This document shows positions 27,255-36,134 of a stretch of 64,000 nt of DNA, one piece after another. How positions within the stretch are numbered: the stretch's first letter is position 1; every line of letters begins with the position of its first letter. The translations under genes and the position numbers were made by a program. Under the pieces are notes generated by a model. The model was given only the letters and a program-made list of their open reading frames with translations, was not told the DNA's origin and searched no databases. The stretch comes from Acidobacteriota bacterium (lineage in GTDB: Bacteria > Acidobacteriota > Vicinamibacteria > Vicinamibacterales > JAKQTR01): positions 124,001 through 188,000 of the forward strand of contig JAKQTR010000030.1 in NCBI GenBank assembly GCA_029562975.1. Reading direction: 5' to 3'.

Positions 27255-27260
27255 ATTATA
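27255..27260 (-). promoter_or_regulatory. Candidate -10 box of the sigma/anti-sigma operon
   Basis: A perfect TATAAT on the minus strand in an A/T-richer patch of the divergent spacer (27219-27366). The expected -35 position shows only TTTCGC/TTCGCC, so confidence is limited. No GGAAC-type ECF autoregulatory box was seen. Confidence 0.35.
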
Positions 27261-27298
27261 AACCGCCTAAACCCTTGGCGAAACGGGAGTTGCCAGTA

Positions 27299-27307
27299 TG
27301 GTACACT
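27299..27307 (+). promoter_or_regulatory. Extended -10 element upstream of the ABC-F gene
   Basis: TGGTACACT fits a TGn extended -10 with hexamer TACACT (27302-27307). It lies about 60 bases before ATG 27367. No good -35 is present at 17 bp (TTGGCG occurs at 21 bp). Confidence 0.35.
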
Positions 27308-27366
27308 AGAGCGTTTGCGCGGGCCGGAGCCGAGCGTCCGTAGCCGCGCCCCCGGCCCGGGTTTCG

Positions 27367-29379
27367 ATGATCCAGCTGACCGCCGTCACCAAGTCGTTTG
27401 GCGCACGCGTCCTGTTCGAGGACGTGACGTGGCAGGTGTCGGACCGCGAGTGCGTGGGCCTGTGCGGGCCGAACGGCGCCGGCAAGACGACGCTGCTCCG
27501 CATTTTCGCGGGCCTCGACGAAGCCGACGCAGGCGCCGTCGTCAAGCCCGCCGGCCTGCGCGTGGGGTACCTGCCGCAGGACGGCCTCACGCACGAGGGC
27601 AAGACGCTCCACGAGGAGGCCTCTCTCGCCTTCGAGTGGCTGCTCGAGGTCAGGCGGGAACTCGAGGACATCGAGACGCGCCTGGCCGATCCCGGGGTCC
27701 CGACCGGCGAGCACGAGCTGATGCTCCACCGCTACGCGGACCTGCAGGATCGGTTCCGGCTGCACGACGGCTATGCGATCGACCTGAAGATCGACACCGT
27801 GCTCCGGGGCCTCGGCTTCCGCGCCGAGGACTACGGCAAGCCCACGGCGGCCTTCTCGGGCGGCTGGCAGATGCGCATCGCCCTGGCCAAGCTCCTGCTC
27901 GCGAAGCCGGACCTCCTGCTCCTCGACGAGCCGACGAACCACCTCGATCTGGACGCGCGCAACTGGCTCGAAGACTACCTGCACGAGTACCCGCACGCCG
28001 TCATCCTCGTCTCGCACGACCGCTTCTTTCTCGACGCGGTCGTGGATCGCATCACCGACATCCACCTGCGGACGCTCGTGGACTACGCCTGCAACTACAC
28101 GCAGTACCTGGCCGAGCGGGACGCGCGGATCGAGCGGCTGCGCGACGCCAAGCGGCGGCAGGACGAGGAGATCGCCCGCATCGAGATGTTCATCAACCGG
28201 TTCCGCTACCAGGCGACGAAGGCGTCGCAGGTGCAGGACCGGATCAAGATGCTCGAGAAGGTCGTGCCAATCGAGGTGCCTCCCGAGCGCAAGCGGGTGC
28301 ACTTCACGTTCCCCGCGGCCGCGAAGAGCGGGCGGATGGTGTTCGATCTGAAGGGCGTCTGCAAGGCCTACGGGGACACGCGCGTCTTCGACGGCGCCGA
28401 TCTCTTCATCGAGCGCGGCGATCGCATCGCGCTGCTCGGGCCGAACGGGTCCGGCAAGTCCACCCTGATGCGGCTGCTGTCGGGGGTCGAGAAGCCTGAC
28501 GCGGGCGCGCGCACCCTGGGGCACCAGGTCATCATGCAGTACTTCGCCCAGGACGAGGCCGCGCGCCTGGACCCGGCGCTCACGGTCTACCAGACGCTCT
28601 CGTCGGGATCGCCGGTCCACATGGTCCCGATGATCCGCGACATCCTGGGCGGGTTCCTGTTCTCGGGCGACGACATCTACAAGCGCGTGGGCGTGCTCTC
28701 CGGCGGCGAGCGCACCCGCCTGGCGGTGGCGCGCATGCTCCTGCAGCCGTCGAACACGCTCCTCCTCGACGAGCCGACCAACCACCTGGATCTCGACTCC
28801 AAGGACGTGCTGCTCGACGCGCTCATGGCCTACGGCGGGACGATCGTGTTCGTGTCGCACGACCGGTACTTCATCGACAAGCTCGCGACGAAAGTCGTGG
28901 ACGTCGGCCGCGGGCGCGCCGTGCTCTACCCGGGCACGTACGAGGAGTTCCACTGGAGCCGTTCGCGCGCATCGGACGCGCCGGCGCGTCCGGCGGCCCC
29001 GATCACGACGCCTGTCTCGCGCCCGCCCGTCGGCGCCGCGAAGCCCGCGCGCCGGGCGGACCCGCGCACGCCTCAGGCGGCCGCGCCGAAGGCCGGCCGC
29101 GCGGCCGAGTACGGCGCCAAGAAACGCGCCGACGCCGAAGCGCAGAAGCGCGCGCGCGCGCGAAAGGCCCTCCACGCCCGCATCGCCGACCTCGAGGGCC
29201 GGATCACCGCCCGCGAGCAGGAAGTCGCGGCGCTCGAGGCCGCGATGTCCCGGCCCGGGTTCTACCAGGACCGCGAGGGCTCTCAGGAGCTGGTCGATCG
29301 CCACCAGCGGCTGATGTGGGAGGTGGGCGATCTCATGAGCCAGTGGGAGGCCCTGCAGAAGCACGCCGAAGACGGCTAG
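27367..29379 (+). CDS. ABC-F family ATPase (YdiF/Uup-like translation factor)
   Basis: A 670-residue protein with two ABC domains and no membrane domain. The first has Walker A GPNGAGKTT (K40), signature FSGGWQMRIALAKLL and Walker B LLLLDEPTNHLDL; the second has GPNGSGKST, LSGGERTRLAVARML and LLLDEPTNHLDL. Between them is a charged helical pair (RDARIERLRDAKRRQDEE to RFRYQATKASQVQDRIKMLEK), the P-site tRNA-interacting linker of ABC-F proteins. After an Ala/Pro-rich stretch (~540-580) the last ~90 residues form a coiled coil (ARIADLEGRITAREQEVAALEAAM), as in YdiF/Uup. Such factors bind ribosomes and rescue stalled translation; a specific antibiotic link cannot be claimed. Confidence 0.9.
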   Translation: MIQLTAVTKSFGARVLFEDVTWQVSDRECVGLCGPNGAGKTTLLRIFAGLDEADAGAVVKPAGLRVGYLPQDGLTHEGKTLHEEASLAFEWLLEVRRELEDIETRLADPGVPTGEHELMLHRYADLQDRFRLHDGYAIDLKIDTVLRGLGFRAEDYGKPTAAFSGGWQMRIALAKLLLAKPDLLLLDEPTNHLDLDARNWLEDYLHEYPHAVILVSHDRFFLDAVVDRITDIHLRTLVDYACNYTQYLAERDARIERLRDAKRRQDEEIARIEMFINRFRYQATKASQVQDRIKMLEKVVPIEVPPERKRVHFTFPAAAKSGRMVFDLKGVCKAYGDTRVFDGADLFIERGDRIALLGPNGSGKSTLMRLLSGVEKPDAGARTLGHQVIMQYFAQDEAARLDPALTVYQTLSSGSPVHMVPMIRDILGGFLFSGDDIYKRVGVLSGGERTRLAVARMLLQPSNTLLLDEPTNHLDLDSKDVLLDALMAYGGTIVFVSHDRYFIDKLATKVVDVGRGRAVLYPGTYEEFHWSRSRASDAPARPAAPITTPVSRPPVGAAKPARRADPRTPQAAAPKAGRAAEYGAKKRADAEAQKRARARKALHARIADLEGRITAREQEVAALEAAMSRPGFYQDREGSQELVDRHQRLMWEVGDLMSQWEALQKHAEDG

Positions 29380-29460
29380 CCGGGGGCCGGCGCGCCCGCC
29401 CGGGCCGCGCCGCCCGCCGACGGCCCCGGCACGCTCCTCCGCGCGGAAGCGCCGCCCGGC

Positions 29461-30567
29461 CTACCGGAGCTTCACGGTCGCGATGGACACAAGCGCCAGG
29501 ATGAGGGCCACGATCCAGAGCCGGATGACGACCTTCGTCTCGGCCAGTCCGGTGTGCTGCAACTGGTGGTGCAGCGGGGCGCGGTAGAACAGCCGGCGGC
29601 CCAGCCACTTGATCCCGATCTTGTCCTGCACCTGCGACGTCGCGGCCTCGGCGATGAACAGGCCGCCCAGGATCAGGAAGAGCGCTTCCTGCTTGACCAG
29701 CACCGACAGCGCGGCCAGGCATCCGCCGATCGCCAGCGACCCGGCGTCGCCCATGAAGACCTGCGCCGGATACGCGTTGAACCAGAGGAAGCCGATGGCC
29801 GCGCCGACAAACGCCGCGCAGAACACGACGAGCTCGCCCACGTGGGGGAAGAGCGGAAAGAACAGGTAGCGCGACCAGATCGCGTTGCCCATGATCCAGG
29901 CAAAGAAGCCCAGCGTCGCCACCGCGAACGCGGACGGAACGATGGCGAGGCCGTCGAGGCCGTCGGTGATGTTCACGGCGTTCCCGACCAGCACGACGAA
30001 CAGGAACACGACGGGGAGGTAGACCCACACCGACGACACGATGGCGTGCTTCACGAAGGGCACATACAGCGTGCCCGCCTCCCGGGCCGGCAGCGGCGAG
30101 TAGGGGCTCGCGAGAAACGCCACGAAGAGCGCCGCGAACAGCCCCTGCAGCACCAGCTTCCGCGCCTCGCTCATCCCGCGGTTGCCCGACTGCTCCCGCC
30201 ACTTGGCGACATCGTCCGAGAGGCCGATGAGCGCGAACCAGATCATGGCCGCAACGACAGCCCAGACGAACCGGTTCGTGGGGTCGCACCAGACCAGACA
30301 GGCGGCGAGCACGGCGCCGACCATCACCACGCCGCCCATCGCGGGCGTCCCGGCCTTGTCGAATGCCGACGGCACGCCGGTCTCGCGCGTGTGATCGACG
30401 AGGCCGCGGCGGTGGAGGAACCAGATGAAGCGCGGCATCACGATGAGCACCAGGATGAGCGCCGTCATCGCCGCGCCGATGGCCCGCACGGACAGGTAGT
30501 CCAGGAGCCGCAGGAACGACCAGGCGCGGTACCCGCCCTCGAGGAGTTGCCCGATGAGATAGATCAC
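29461..30567 (-). CDS. mraY: Phospho-N-acetylmuramoyl-pentapeptide-transferase MraY
   Basis: A 368-residue polytopic enzyme that makes lipid I from UDP-MurNAc-pentapeptide and undecaprenyl phosphate. The start is GTG 30567, overlapping the murG stop (GTGA). Diagnostic motifs: KAGTPAMGGVVM (~73), IGLSDDVAKW (the DD motif, ~118), GNAVNITDGLDGLA (~195), FNAYPAQVFMGDAGSLAIGG (~266) and the HHQLQHTGLAETKVVIR cytoplasmic loop near the C-terminus. In many bacteria murD and ftsW separate mraY from murG; here the order is murG-mraY with no gene between. Confidence 0.95.
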   Translation of the reverse strand: MIYLIGQLLEGGYRAWSFLRLLDYLSVRAIGAAMTALILVLIVMPRFIWFLHRRGLVDHTRETGVPSAFDKAGTPAMGGVVMVGAVLAACLVWCDPTNRFVWAVVAAMIWFALIGLSDDVAKWREQSGNRGMSEARKLVLQGLFAALFVAFLASPYSPLPAREAGTLYVPFVKHAIVSSVWVYLPVVFLFVVLVGNAVNITDGLDGLAIVPSAFAVATLGFFAWIMGNAIWSRYLFFPLFPHVGELVVFCAAFVGAAIGFLWFNAYPAQVFMGDAGSLAIGGCLAALSVLVKQEALFLILGGLFIAEAATSQVQDKIGIKWLGRRLFYRAPLHHQLQHTGLAETKVVIRLWIVALILALVSIATVKLR

Positions 30568-32591
30568 GTGGCGCTCCGCTTCGCACCGATGGCCCGGATG
30601 AGGCGCGCGTAGGCCGTCCGGATGCTGAACTCCGGCCGGAAGTCCGTCGCAGTCAGCGGGAACGCCCTGACGCGCCGCTCGAGCGCGTCGAGGTCGCCGC
30701 CCCGGCCGCGCTCCACGAGCGCGTGGAGACCGCGCAGGCCGGCGGCGCGCACGGCCCAGAACCGGTGATCGGCGAGCGCCAGCAGGGCCGGAAGGGCGTC
30801 GGCTTCGCCCCCGACGCGCCCCAGAGCCTCGGCCGCCGCTGCCGCCACCTCGAGCCATCGATCGCCGAGGCGTCCGATGAGCCCCGCGATGAGGCGCGCC
30901 CTGCCCGCCTCGCTCAGGCCGCGGTCCAGGGCCGTGATGGTCCGCGCCGCCTCGGCCCGCGCCTCGTAGTACGGATCGTCGAGCGACGCGCTCAGCCGCG
31001 TCTCGACGTCCGGTGTCACCACGCCGAGGCGCGCGATGGCGGTCAGCGCGTTGCGGCGGATGAACCCGACCTGCGCATAGTCCCCGCCCAGCGCGCGCTT
31101 GTACCACGGCGCCGGCGTCCGGTCCCCGAGGATCGCGAGCAGGACCGGCAGCTTGTCGCGGGCCTCGAGCAGGCCGATGAGCTTCACGCCGAGGTTGCGC
31201 GTCTCCCAGGCCGGGCTCGCCGCCAGCGACGCCGCGCGCGCGACGTAGTACGCGCGGTCGGCCGGCGCCGGCTGCTCGGGGCGGCGGGCCCCGGCAGGCA
31301 CGGTGGACGCGCGCCGGTGCTCGAGGGCGTAGAGCAGCGCCTCGCTGGACAGCAGCCGGCCGCCGGCTGGCGGCGCGGCCGCGTCCGGCGGCGCGGCCGC
31401 CTCGCCGCAGATCGATCGCCGAATGGCGTCGAGCGCGTCGCGACGGACGAACGCCCGCGTGGACGCGCCCATCTGCTCGAGCCGCCCGGGCGTGTCGAGG
31501 AGAGACAGGATCTGCGACGCGAGCACGGCGCCGTCGAGCGCCTCGACCGCCTCTCCTCCTTCGAGGCGGCGCTCCTCGTACAGCACGACGGCACCGCCCG
31601 AGGCCGCCAGCGCACGGGCGTTCATCACCTGATGCTCGCCAGGCAGGTTGGTTTTCGGCACGACGATGGCCGGCAGGCCGAGAGCCGCGACCTCGTTCAG
31701 CGTGCCCGCTCCACCGCGGACCACGACGAGGTCCGCCAGGGCGTACACGTGTTCGATCTGGTGGAAGTACGGCCGCGCGACGTAGAAGCCCGCGATCGCG
31801 CGGCGCTCCTCCTCCGTGTAGCGCTCGGCAAGGCGCGCCCGCGCGTCGGCGTCCGGGTCGAGGGCCCCGGCGCCGCGGCGCAGCCCGGTGCCGTGCACCA
31901 CGAGCAGCCGGTCCTTGTGCGGCAGCAGCGATCCGAGCGCGTCCACGACGGCGCGGTTGATCGTGCGCGCGCCCTGCGACCCGCCGAAGGCGAACACGAC
32001 GCGCCGCCCGGGTTCCACCGCGAAGTCCAGCGCCGCGCGGGCCGCCTCCGGGTCCAGCCTCCGGATGCGCCGGCGCAGCGGATACCCCGCCAGGACGCCG
32101 TTCGAGGGGAACGCCGCGAGCGTGTCGTCGAACGCCACGAAGACCCGGTCCGCCAGGCGGCCGACGAGCAGGTTCAGCCGGCCCGGTGCCGCGTTCTGCT
32201 CGTGCACGTACAGCCTCGCCTCGGTCAGGCCCAGCCTCCGCAGGATCGCGGCCGCGACCATCGTCGGGGCCGACGCGAACCCCCCGGTGCCGATGATGAC
32301 GTCCGGTCTGAACGAGCGGACGATCGCCAGCGCCTGGGCCGTGCCGACGAGCAGGTCGAAGAGGAAGCCGGGCCAGGCAAGCGACGGCCGCGCGCCCGGA
32401 TAGGGAGACGCCCGAACGAACCGGATCGGCACGCCTTCCCGGGGGACGACGTCGGCTTCGGCGCGGCCGCGCACGCCGACGTACAGGTAGGCGGTGCGCT
32501 CGTCGCCAAGCGCGCGCCCGATGGCAAGGGCTGGATTGACGTGACCGGCCGTGCCGCCGCCCGTGAGCAGGATGCGTGAGAACGCCGTCAT
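30564..32591 (-). CDS. murG: MurG-type glycosyltransferase fused to C-terminal HEAT-like repeats
   Basis: A 675-residue protein, nearly twice the usual MurG length (~360). Residues 1-~365 are MurG-like: GGGTAGHVNPALAIG (~10), VIIGTGGFASAPTMVAA (~96), VHEQNAAPGRLN (~122), FGGSQGARTIN (~192) and the UDP-GlcNAc-binding VVRGGAGTLNEVAALGLPAIVVP (~283). Residues ~385-670 are alpha-helical repeats of HEAT type (e.g. NALTAIARLGVVTPDVETRL, YYEARAEAARTITAL, WLEVAAAAAEALGRVGGE, FWAVRAAGLRGLHALVERG), joined by a Pro/Ala-rich linker (~370-410). It should convert lipid I to lipid II; the HEAT part may dock it to MraY or a divisome or elongasome partner (inference). It overlaps mraY by GTGA. Confidence 0.88.
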   Translation of the reverse strand: MTAFSRILLTGGGTAGHVNPALAIGRALGDERTAYLYVGVRGRAEADVVPREGVPIRFVRASPYPGARPSLAWPGFLFDLLVGTAQALAIVRSFRPDVIIGTGGFASAPTMVAAAILRRLGLTEARLYVHEQNAAPGRLNLLVGRLADRVFVAFDDTLAAFPSNGVLAGYPLRRRIRRLDPEAARAALDFAVEPGRRVVFAFGGSQGARTINRAVVDALGSLLPHKDRLLVVHGTGLRRGAGALDPDADARARLAERYTEEERRAIAGFYVARPYFHQIEHVYALADLVVVRGGAGTLNEVAALGLPAIVVPKTNLPGEHQVMNARALAASGGAVVLYEERRLEGGEAVEALDGAVLASQILSLLDTPGRLEQMGASTRAFVRRDALDAIRRSICGEAAAPPDAAAPPAGGRLLSSEALLYALEHRRASTVPAGARRPEQPAPADRAYYVARAASLAASPAWETRNLGVKLIGLLEARDKLPVLLAILGDRTPAPWYKRALGGDYAQVGFIRRNALTAIARLGVVTPDVETRLSASLDDPYYEARAEAARTITALDRGLSEAGRARLIAGLIGRLGDRWLEVAAAAAEALGRVGGEADALPALLALADHRFWAVRAAGLRGLHALVERGRGGDLDALERRVRAFPLTATDFRPEFSIRTAYARLIRAIGAKRSAT

Positions 32592-32934
32592 CGCGTGCGG
32601 TTCAAGGGTATCACCTTCGCCGCCGGCCGGAGCGCGGAGGCCCCTCGCGGCGCGCCCGACGGGACGCATGCACGACGCCGCCCGGCCTTGCCCGACATCC
32701 CCCGTTGCGCTCGCATGCGAAGGGGCGATAATACCGAGTGGCCGCGGGCGCCGCCGCCGGTGCCCGCTTCGAGCGGGGCGAGTGCAACCTGGCCGCGCTG
32801 GGAGCGCTGGCGGAGGCCGGGCCGGCCACGCTGGGCGGCCAGCAGGAGCGGCACGAGCCGATCCTGACCGGGTACCCGGGCTGACTGACTTCGGCGGGGG
32901 GCCGCGCCCGCCCCCCTCAGAGAGGGATGCGTCC
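32592..32934. other. Divergent spacer between murG-mraY and the exported-protein gene
   Basis: No gene recognised in 343 bases. The only promoter-like feature is GATAAT (32727-32732) with TTGCGC (32705-32710) 16 bp upstream on the plus strand. The overlapping ATAATA also reads TATTAT on the minus strand. Either could serve the flanking genes. Confidence 0.35.
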
Positions 32935-33528
32935 ATGATCCGACATCCGCTGGCGTTCGCCCTGGCCGCGTGCGCGGCCCTCGGCCTCGTCCCGGCCGCC
33001 GCATCCGCGCAGCCGGCCGCCCCGAAGGCGCAGCCGCCCGTGCTCGTGACTTCGTGCGGGCAGAGCCCGGGCCCCCTGAAGATCACCGTCTTCCTGAAGC
33101 GCCTGGGCGTCGAACACGAGTACAAGCCCGATGCCACGGCGCAGGACGTCGCGTCGAACAAGTTCAAGACCCTGATCGTGGTTACCGGCGCGAGCCTGAA
33201 GGGCATGGGCGCGGCCGGCGTGTCGATCAAGGACGAGCTGGCACGCACCACCGCGCTCCTCGACGCGGCGAAGAAGGCCGGCGTGCTCATCGTTGGATCG
33301 CACATCGAGGGCATGGCTCGCCGGGCGCAGGGCGCCGAGGCCGGCGACACGTCGGACGAGCAGTCGATCGACGCCGTCTGCCCGAGGTCGCAGGTGCTGG
33401 TCATCCGCAAGGACGGCGACGCGGACGGGCGCTTCACGGCCATCGCGAAGAAGCAGGGCATCCCGATGATCGCCTTCGAGAAGAACCTCGACATCGAGGG
33501 CGTCATGAAGTCCCTGTTCGGCCGCTAG
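32935..33528 (+). CDS. Exported alpha/beta protein, possibly DUF6305-like
   Basis: A 197-residue exported protein; ATG 32935 has GAGGG eight bases upstream. The signal peptide (LAFALAACAALGLVPAAASAQ) is followed by an alpha/beta fold: PVLVTSCGQSPGPLKITVFLKRLG, KTLIVVTGASLKGMGAAGVS, AGVLIVGSHIEGMARR, SQVLVIRKDGDADGRFTAIA, IPMIAFEKNLDIEGVM. The pattern recalls my memory of DUF6305 proteins, but that assignment is tentative. Function unknown. Its 3' end overlaps metX (convergent) by 26 bp. Confidence 0.72.
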   Translation: MIRHPLAFALAACAALGLVPAAASAQPAAPKAQPPVLVTSCGQSPGPLKITVFLKRLGVEHEYKPDATAQDVASNKFKTLIVVTGASLKGMGAAGVSIKDELARTTALLDAAKKAGVLIVGSHIEGMARRAQGAEAGDTSDEQSIDAVCPRSQVLVIRKDGDADGRFTAIAKKQGIPMIAFEKNLDIEGVMKSLFGR

Positions 33529-34756
33529 GGCGGGCGCGCCGCCGCGGCCGGGCCGCCCGCCAGGCGGCGGCCCCCGGCGGCGCGACGCGCGCGGGGCCGG
33601 CGTCTGCGGACCTCAGCGGAGCCGCGGACCGGACGGCCCCGGAGCCGTCCAGGAACTCCCGGATGAGGGGGCCCTGGGCCTCGTGTTCCAGCAGGAACGC
33701 ATCGTGGCCGCAGTCGCTGAGGATCTCCCGGTACGTCACGGCGCGGCCGGCAGCCCGGGCAGCCCGGGCGGCGGCTTCGAGGTGGCGCGGCGGGTAGAGC
33801 CAGTCTGACGAGAACGCCAGGAACAGGAACTCCGACCCGCAGGCGGCGAAGGCATCGCGCAGCGTGCCGCCGCGCGGCGCGAGATCGAAGTAGTCGATGG
33901 CGCGCGTGATGTACAGCAGCGCGTTGGCGTCGAACCGCTCGACGAACGCCTGGCCCTGGTGCTGGAGGTAGGCCTCGACCTCGAACTCCGCATCGAAGCC
34001 GAAGGCGCGCGCCCCGGGCCGGCGGCGGCGCCCGAACTTCCGCTCCATCCCGCGATCGGACAGGTAGGTGACGTGGCCGAGCATGCGGGCCACCGCCAGC
34101 CCGGCCCGCGGCGGCTCGCCGGCGTAGTAGTCGCCCCCCAGCCAGTCCGGGTCGCTCATGACCGCGCGCCTCGCGATTTCGTTGAAGGCGATCTGCTGCG
34201 GCGAGTGACGCGGCGATGTCGCGATGGCGATGACCGACTGCACCGCCTCCGGGTACTGCACCGCCCACTGCAGCGCCTGCATGCCGCCCATCGAGCCGCC
34301 GGCCACCGCGCGGAGCCTCGCGATGCCCAGCGCATCGACAAGCGCCCGCTGCACGGTGACCATGTCGGCGATTGTCACGACCGGGAACCGGCTGCCGTAC
34401 GCGCGCCCGGTGGCCGGGTCGATGGATCCCGGGCCGGTCGTGCCGTAGCAGCCGCCGAGCACGTTCGACGAGATCACGAAGTAGCGATCGGTGTCGAACG
34501 CCTTGCCCGGGCCGATCATGACGTCCCACCATCCCGGCTTCGAGGCGCCTTCGTGCCAGCCGGCGGCGTGGGCGCCGCCCGAGAGCGCGTGGCACACCAG
34601 GACGGCGTTGTCGCGCGCCGCGTTCAGCCGGCCGTAGCATTCGTAGGCCACCGTGACGGCGTCGAGCCGCCGCCCGCAGGCAAGATCGAGGCCGCCCTCG
34701 CACACCCGCGCCTGCCGCGTCTCGACCAGGCCCAGTCCGCTGCCCGCCCGCGGCAC
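33503..34756 (-). CDS. metX: Homoserine O-acetyltransferase
   Basis: A 417-residue alpha/beta-hydrolase acyltransferase making O-acyl-L-homoserine from acyl-CoA (acetyl-CoA in most members). The nucleophile is Ser155 in GGSMGGMQ; the acid and base are in FSSDWLYPP (~327) and DCGHDAFLLEH (~358). Substrate-channel segments are NAVLVCHALSGGAHA (~50) and VLGGCYGTTGPGSIDP (~99). The start is GTG 34756, directly abutting the metY stop. Acetyl versus succinyl specificity cannot be fixed by eye. The last ~40 residues (Ala/Arg/Pro-rich) are an extra tail overlapping the convergent gene. Last gene of the asd-lysC-hom-metY-metX operon. Confidence 0.92.
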   Translation of the reverse strand: MPRAGSGLGLVETRQARVCEGGLDLACGRRLDAVTVAYECYGRLNAARDNAVLVCHALSGGAHAAGWHEGASKPGWWDVMIGPGKAFDTDRYFVISSNVLGGCYGTTGPGSIDPATGRAYGSRFPVVTIADMVTVQRALVDALGIARLRAVAGGSMGGMQALQWAVQYPEAVQSVIAIATSPRHSPQQIAFNEIARRAVMSDPDWLGGDYYAGEPPRAGLAVARMLGHVTYLSDRGMERKFGRRRRPGARAFGFDAEFEVEAYLQHQGQAFVERFDANALLYITRAIDYFDLAPRGGTLRDAFAACGSEFLFLAFSSDWLYPPRHLEAAARAARAAGRAVTYREILSDCGHDAFLLEHEAQGPLIREFLDGSGAVRSAAPLRSADAGPARVAPPGAAAWRAARPRRRARPSGRTGTS

Positions 34757-36085
34757 CTACGCCCCCTCGGCCCGGCCCGCCGCCGCCGCGATCGCCTGCC
34801 CGAGGTCAGCGATCAGGTCGTCGGCGTCTTCGATGCCGATCGACAGGCGGATGAAGTCGTCGGGCACGCCGGCCGCCGCGCGCTCCTCCGGGGAGAGCTG
34901 CTGGTGCGTGGTCGACGCGGGATGGATGACCAGGCTCTTCGCGTCGCCGATGTTAGCCAGATGGCTGAACAGCCGCACGCGGTCGATGAAGCGCCGAGCG
35001 GCGTCCAGTCCGCCCCTGATCCCGAAACCCACGATCGCGCCGGCGCCACGCGGGAGATAGCGCCCGGCGCGCGCGCGATCGGGATGATCCGGCAGGCCCG
35101 GGTAGCTCACCCACGCCACGTCGGGGTGCGACGCCAGCCACTCGGCAACCCTGGCGGCGTTCGAGCAGTGCGCGGCCATCCTGCAAGGCAGCGTCTCGAG
35201 GCCCTGCAGGATCAGGAACGCATTGAAGGGCGAGAGGCACGCGCCGAGGTCTCGCAGCACCTGCACGCGCGCCTTCGTGATGAAGGCGGCGCCCGGCGCG
35301 ACAGCCCGGCCGTGCGTCCCGTACCGTTCCCAGAAGACGAGCCCGTGGTAGGACGGGTCGGGCTCGGTGAACTCCGGGAACCGCCCGTTCGCCCAGTCGA
35401 AGCGGCCGGAATCCACGATGGCGCCCCCGATCGAGGTGCCGTGGCCGCCGATGAACTTCGTCAGCGAGTAGACGATGAGGTCCGCGCCGTGCTCGAAGGG
35501 CCTGAAGATCTGCGGCGACACGGTGTTGTCGACGACGAAGGGAACGCCTGCGGCGTGCGCGATCTCGGCCAGCGCGGCGAAGTCGTCCACGCTGTTCCGC
35601 GGGTTGCCGATCGATTCCGTGTAGACGAGGCGCGTGCCGGCGTCGATGGCGCCGGCGACGCTGCCGGGATCCGAGCTGTCGACGAACCGCGCCTCGATGC
35701 CGAGGCGTCCGAGCGTGTGGCGGAAGAGGGTGTAGGTGCCGCCGTAGAGGGAGCGCGAGGACACGATGTTCTGGCCCTGTCCCGTCAGCGTCAGCACGGC
35801 CGCGGCAACGGCTGCCTGTCCCGACGCGAGCGCCAGGGCCCCGACGCCGCCGTCGAGCTCCGCCAGCCGGCGCTCGAGCACCTCGGTCGTCGGGTTCCCG
35901 AGGCGCGTGTAGAGGTGGCCCGGCTGCTGCAGCGCGAAGAGGGCCGCCGCGTGATCGGACGATTCGAACACGAACGACGACGTCTGGTAGATCGGCACCG
36001 CGCGCGCCCCGGTGGCGCAATCCGGAGCCTGGCCCCCGTGCAGCGCGACGGTGGCCGAACGAAGCGACGAAGCACGGTTCGGCAT
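34757..36085 (-). CDS. metY: O-acetylhomoserine sulfhydrylase (aminocarboxypropyltransferase)
   Basis: A 442-residue PLP enzyme of the Cys/Met-metabolism family that makes homocysteine from O-acetylhomoserine and sulfide. Motifs: [12 protein letters not shown] (~31), [22 protein letters not shown] (~59), ALASGQAAV (~85), VVDNTVSPQ and the PLP lysine K210 in [16 protein letters not shown]. The long version with HHQ-like THQQLSPEE (~395) fits MetY rather than MetB/MetC. It lies 49 bases after hom and immediately before metX, so direct sulfhydrylation appears to be this organism's route from homoserine to homocysteine. Confidence 0.93.
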   Translation of the reverse strand: MPNRASSLRSATVALHGGQAPDCATGARAVPIYQTSSFVFESSDHAAALFALQQPGHLYTRLGNPTTEVLERRLAELDGGVGALALASGQAAVAAAVLTLTGQGQNIVSSRSLYGGTYTLFRHTLGRLGIEARFVDSSDPGSVAGAIDAGTRLVYTESIGNPRNSVDDFAALAEIAHAAGVPFVVDNTVSPQIFRPFEHGADLIVYSLTKFIGGHGTSIGGAIVDSGRFDWANGRFPEFTEPDPSYHGLVFWERYGTHGRAVAPGAAFITKARVQVLRDLGACLSPFNAFLILQGLETLPCRMAAHCSNAARVAEWLASHPDVAWVSYPGLPDHPDRARAGRYLPRGAGAIVGFGIRGGLDAARRFIDRVRLFSHLANIGDAKSLVIHPASTTHQQLSPEERAAAGVPDDFIRLSIGIEDADDLIADLGQAIAAAAGRAEGA

Positions 36086-36134
36086 GGGTGTCTCCCTTGG
36101 CGTCCGGCGCCTGGCGGCGCCGGCCGACTGCGTG

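Noticed and set aside
27299-27307. TTGGCG at 27275 as -35 for the ABC-F promoter
   Set aside because: The spacer to TACACT would be 21 bp, too long; the TGn extended -10 is retained alone.
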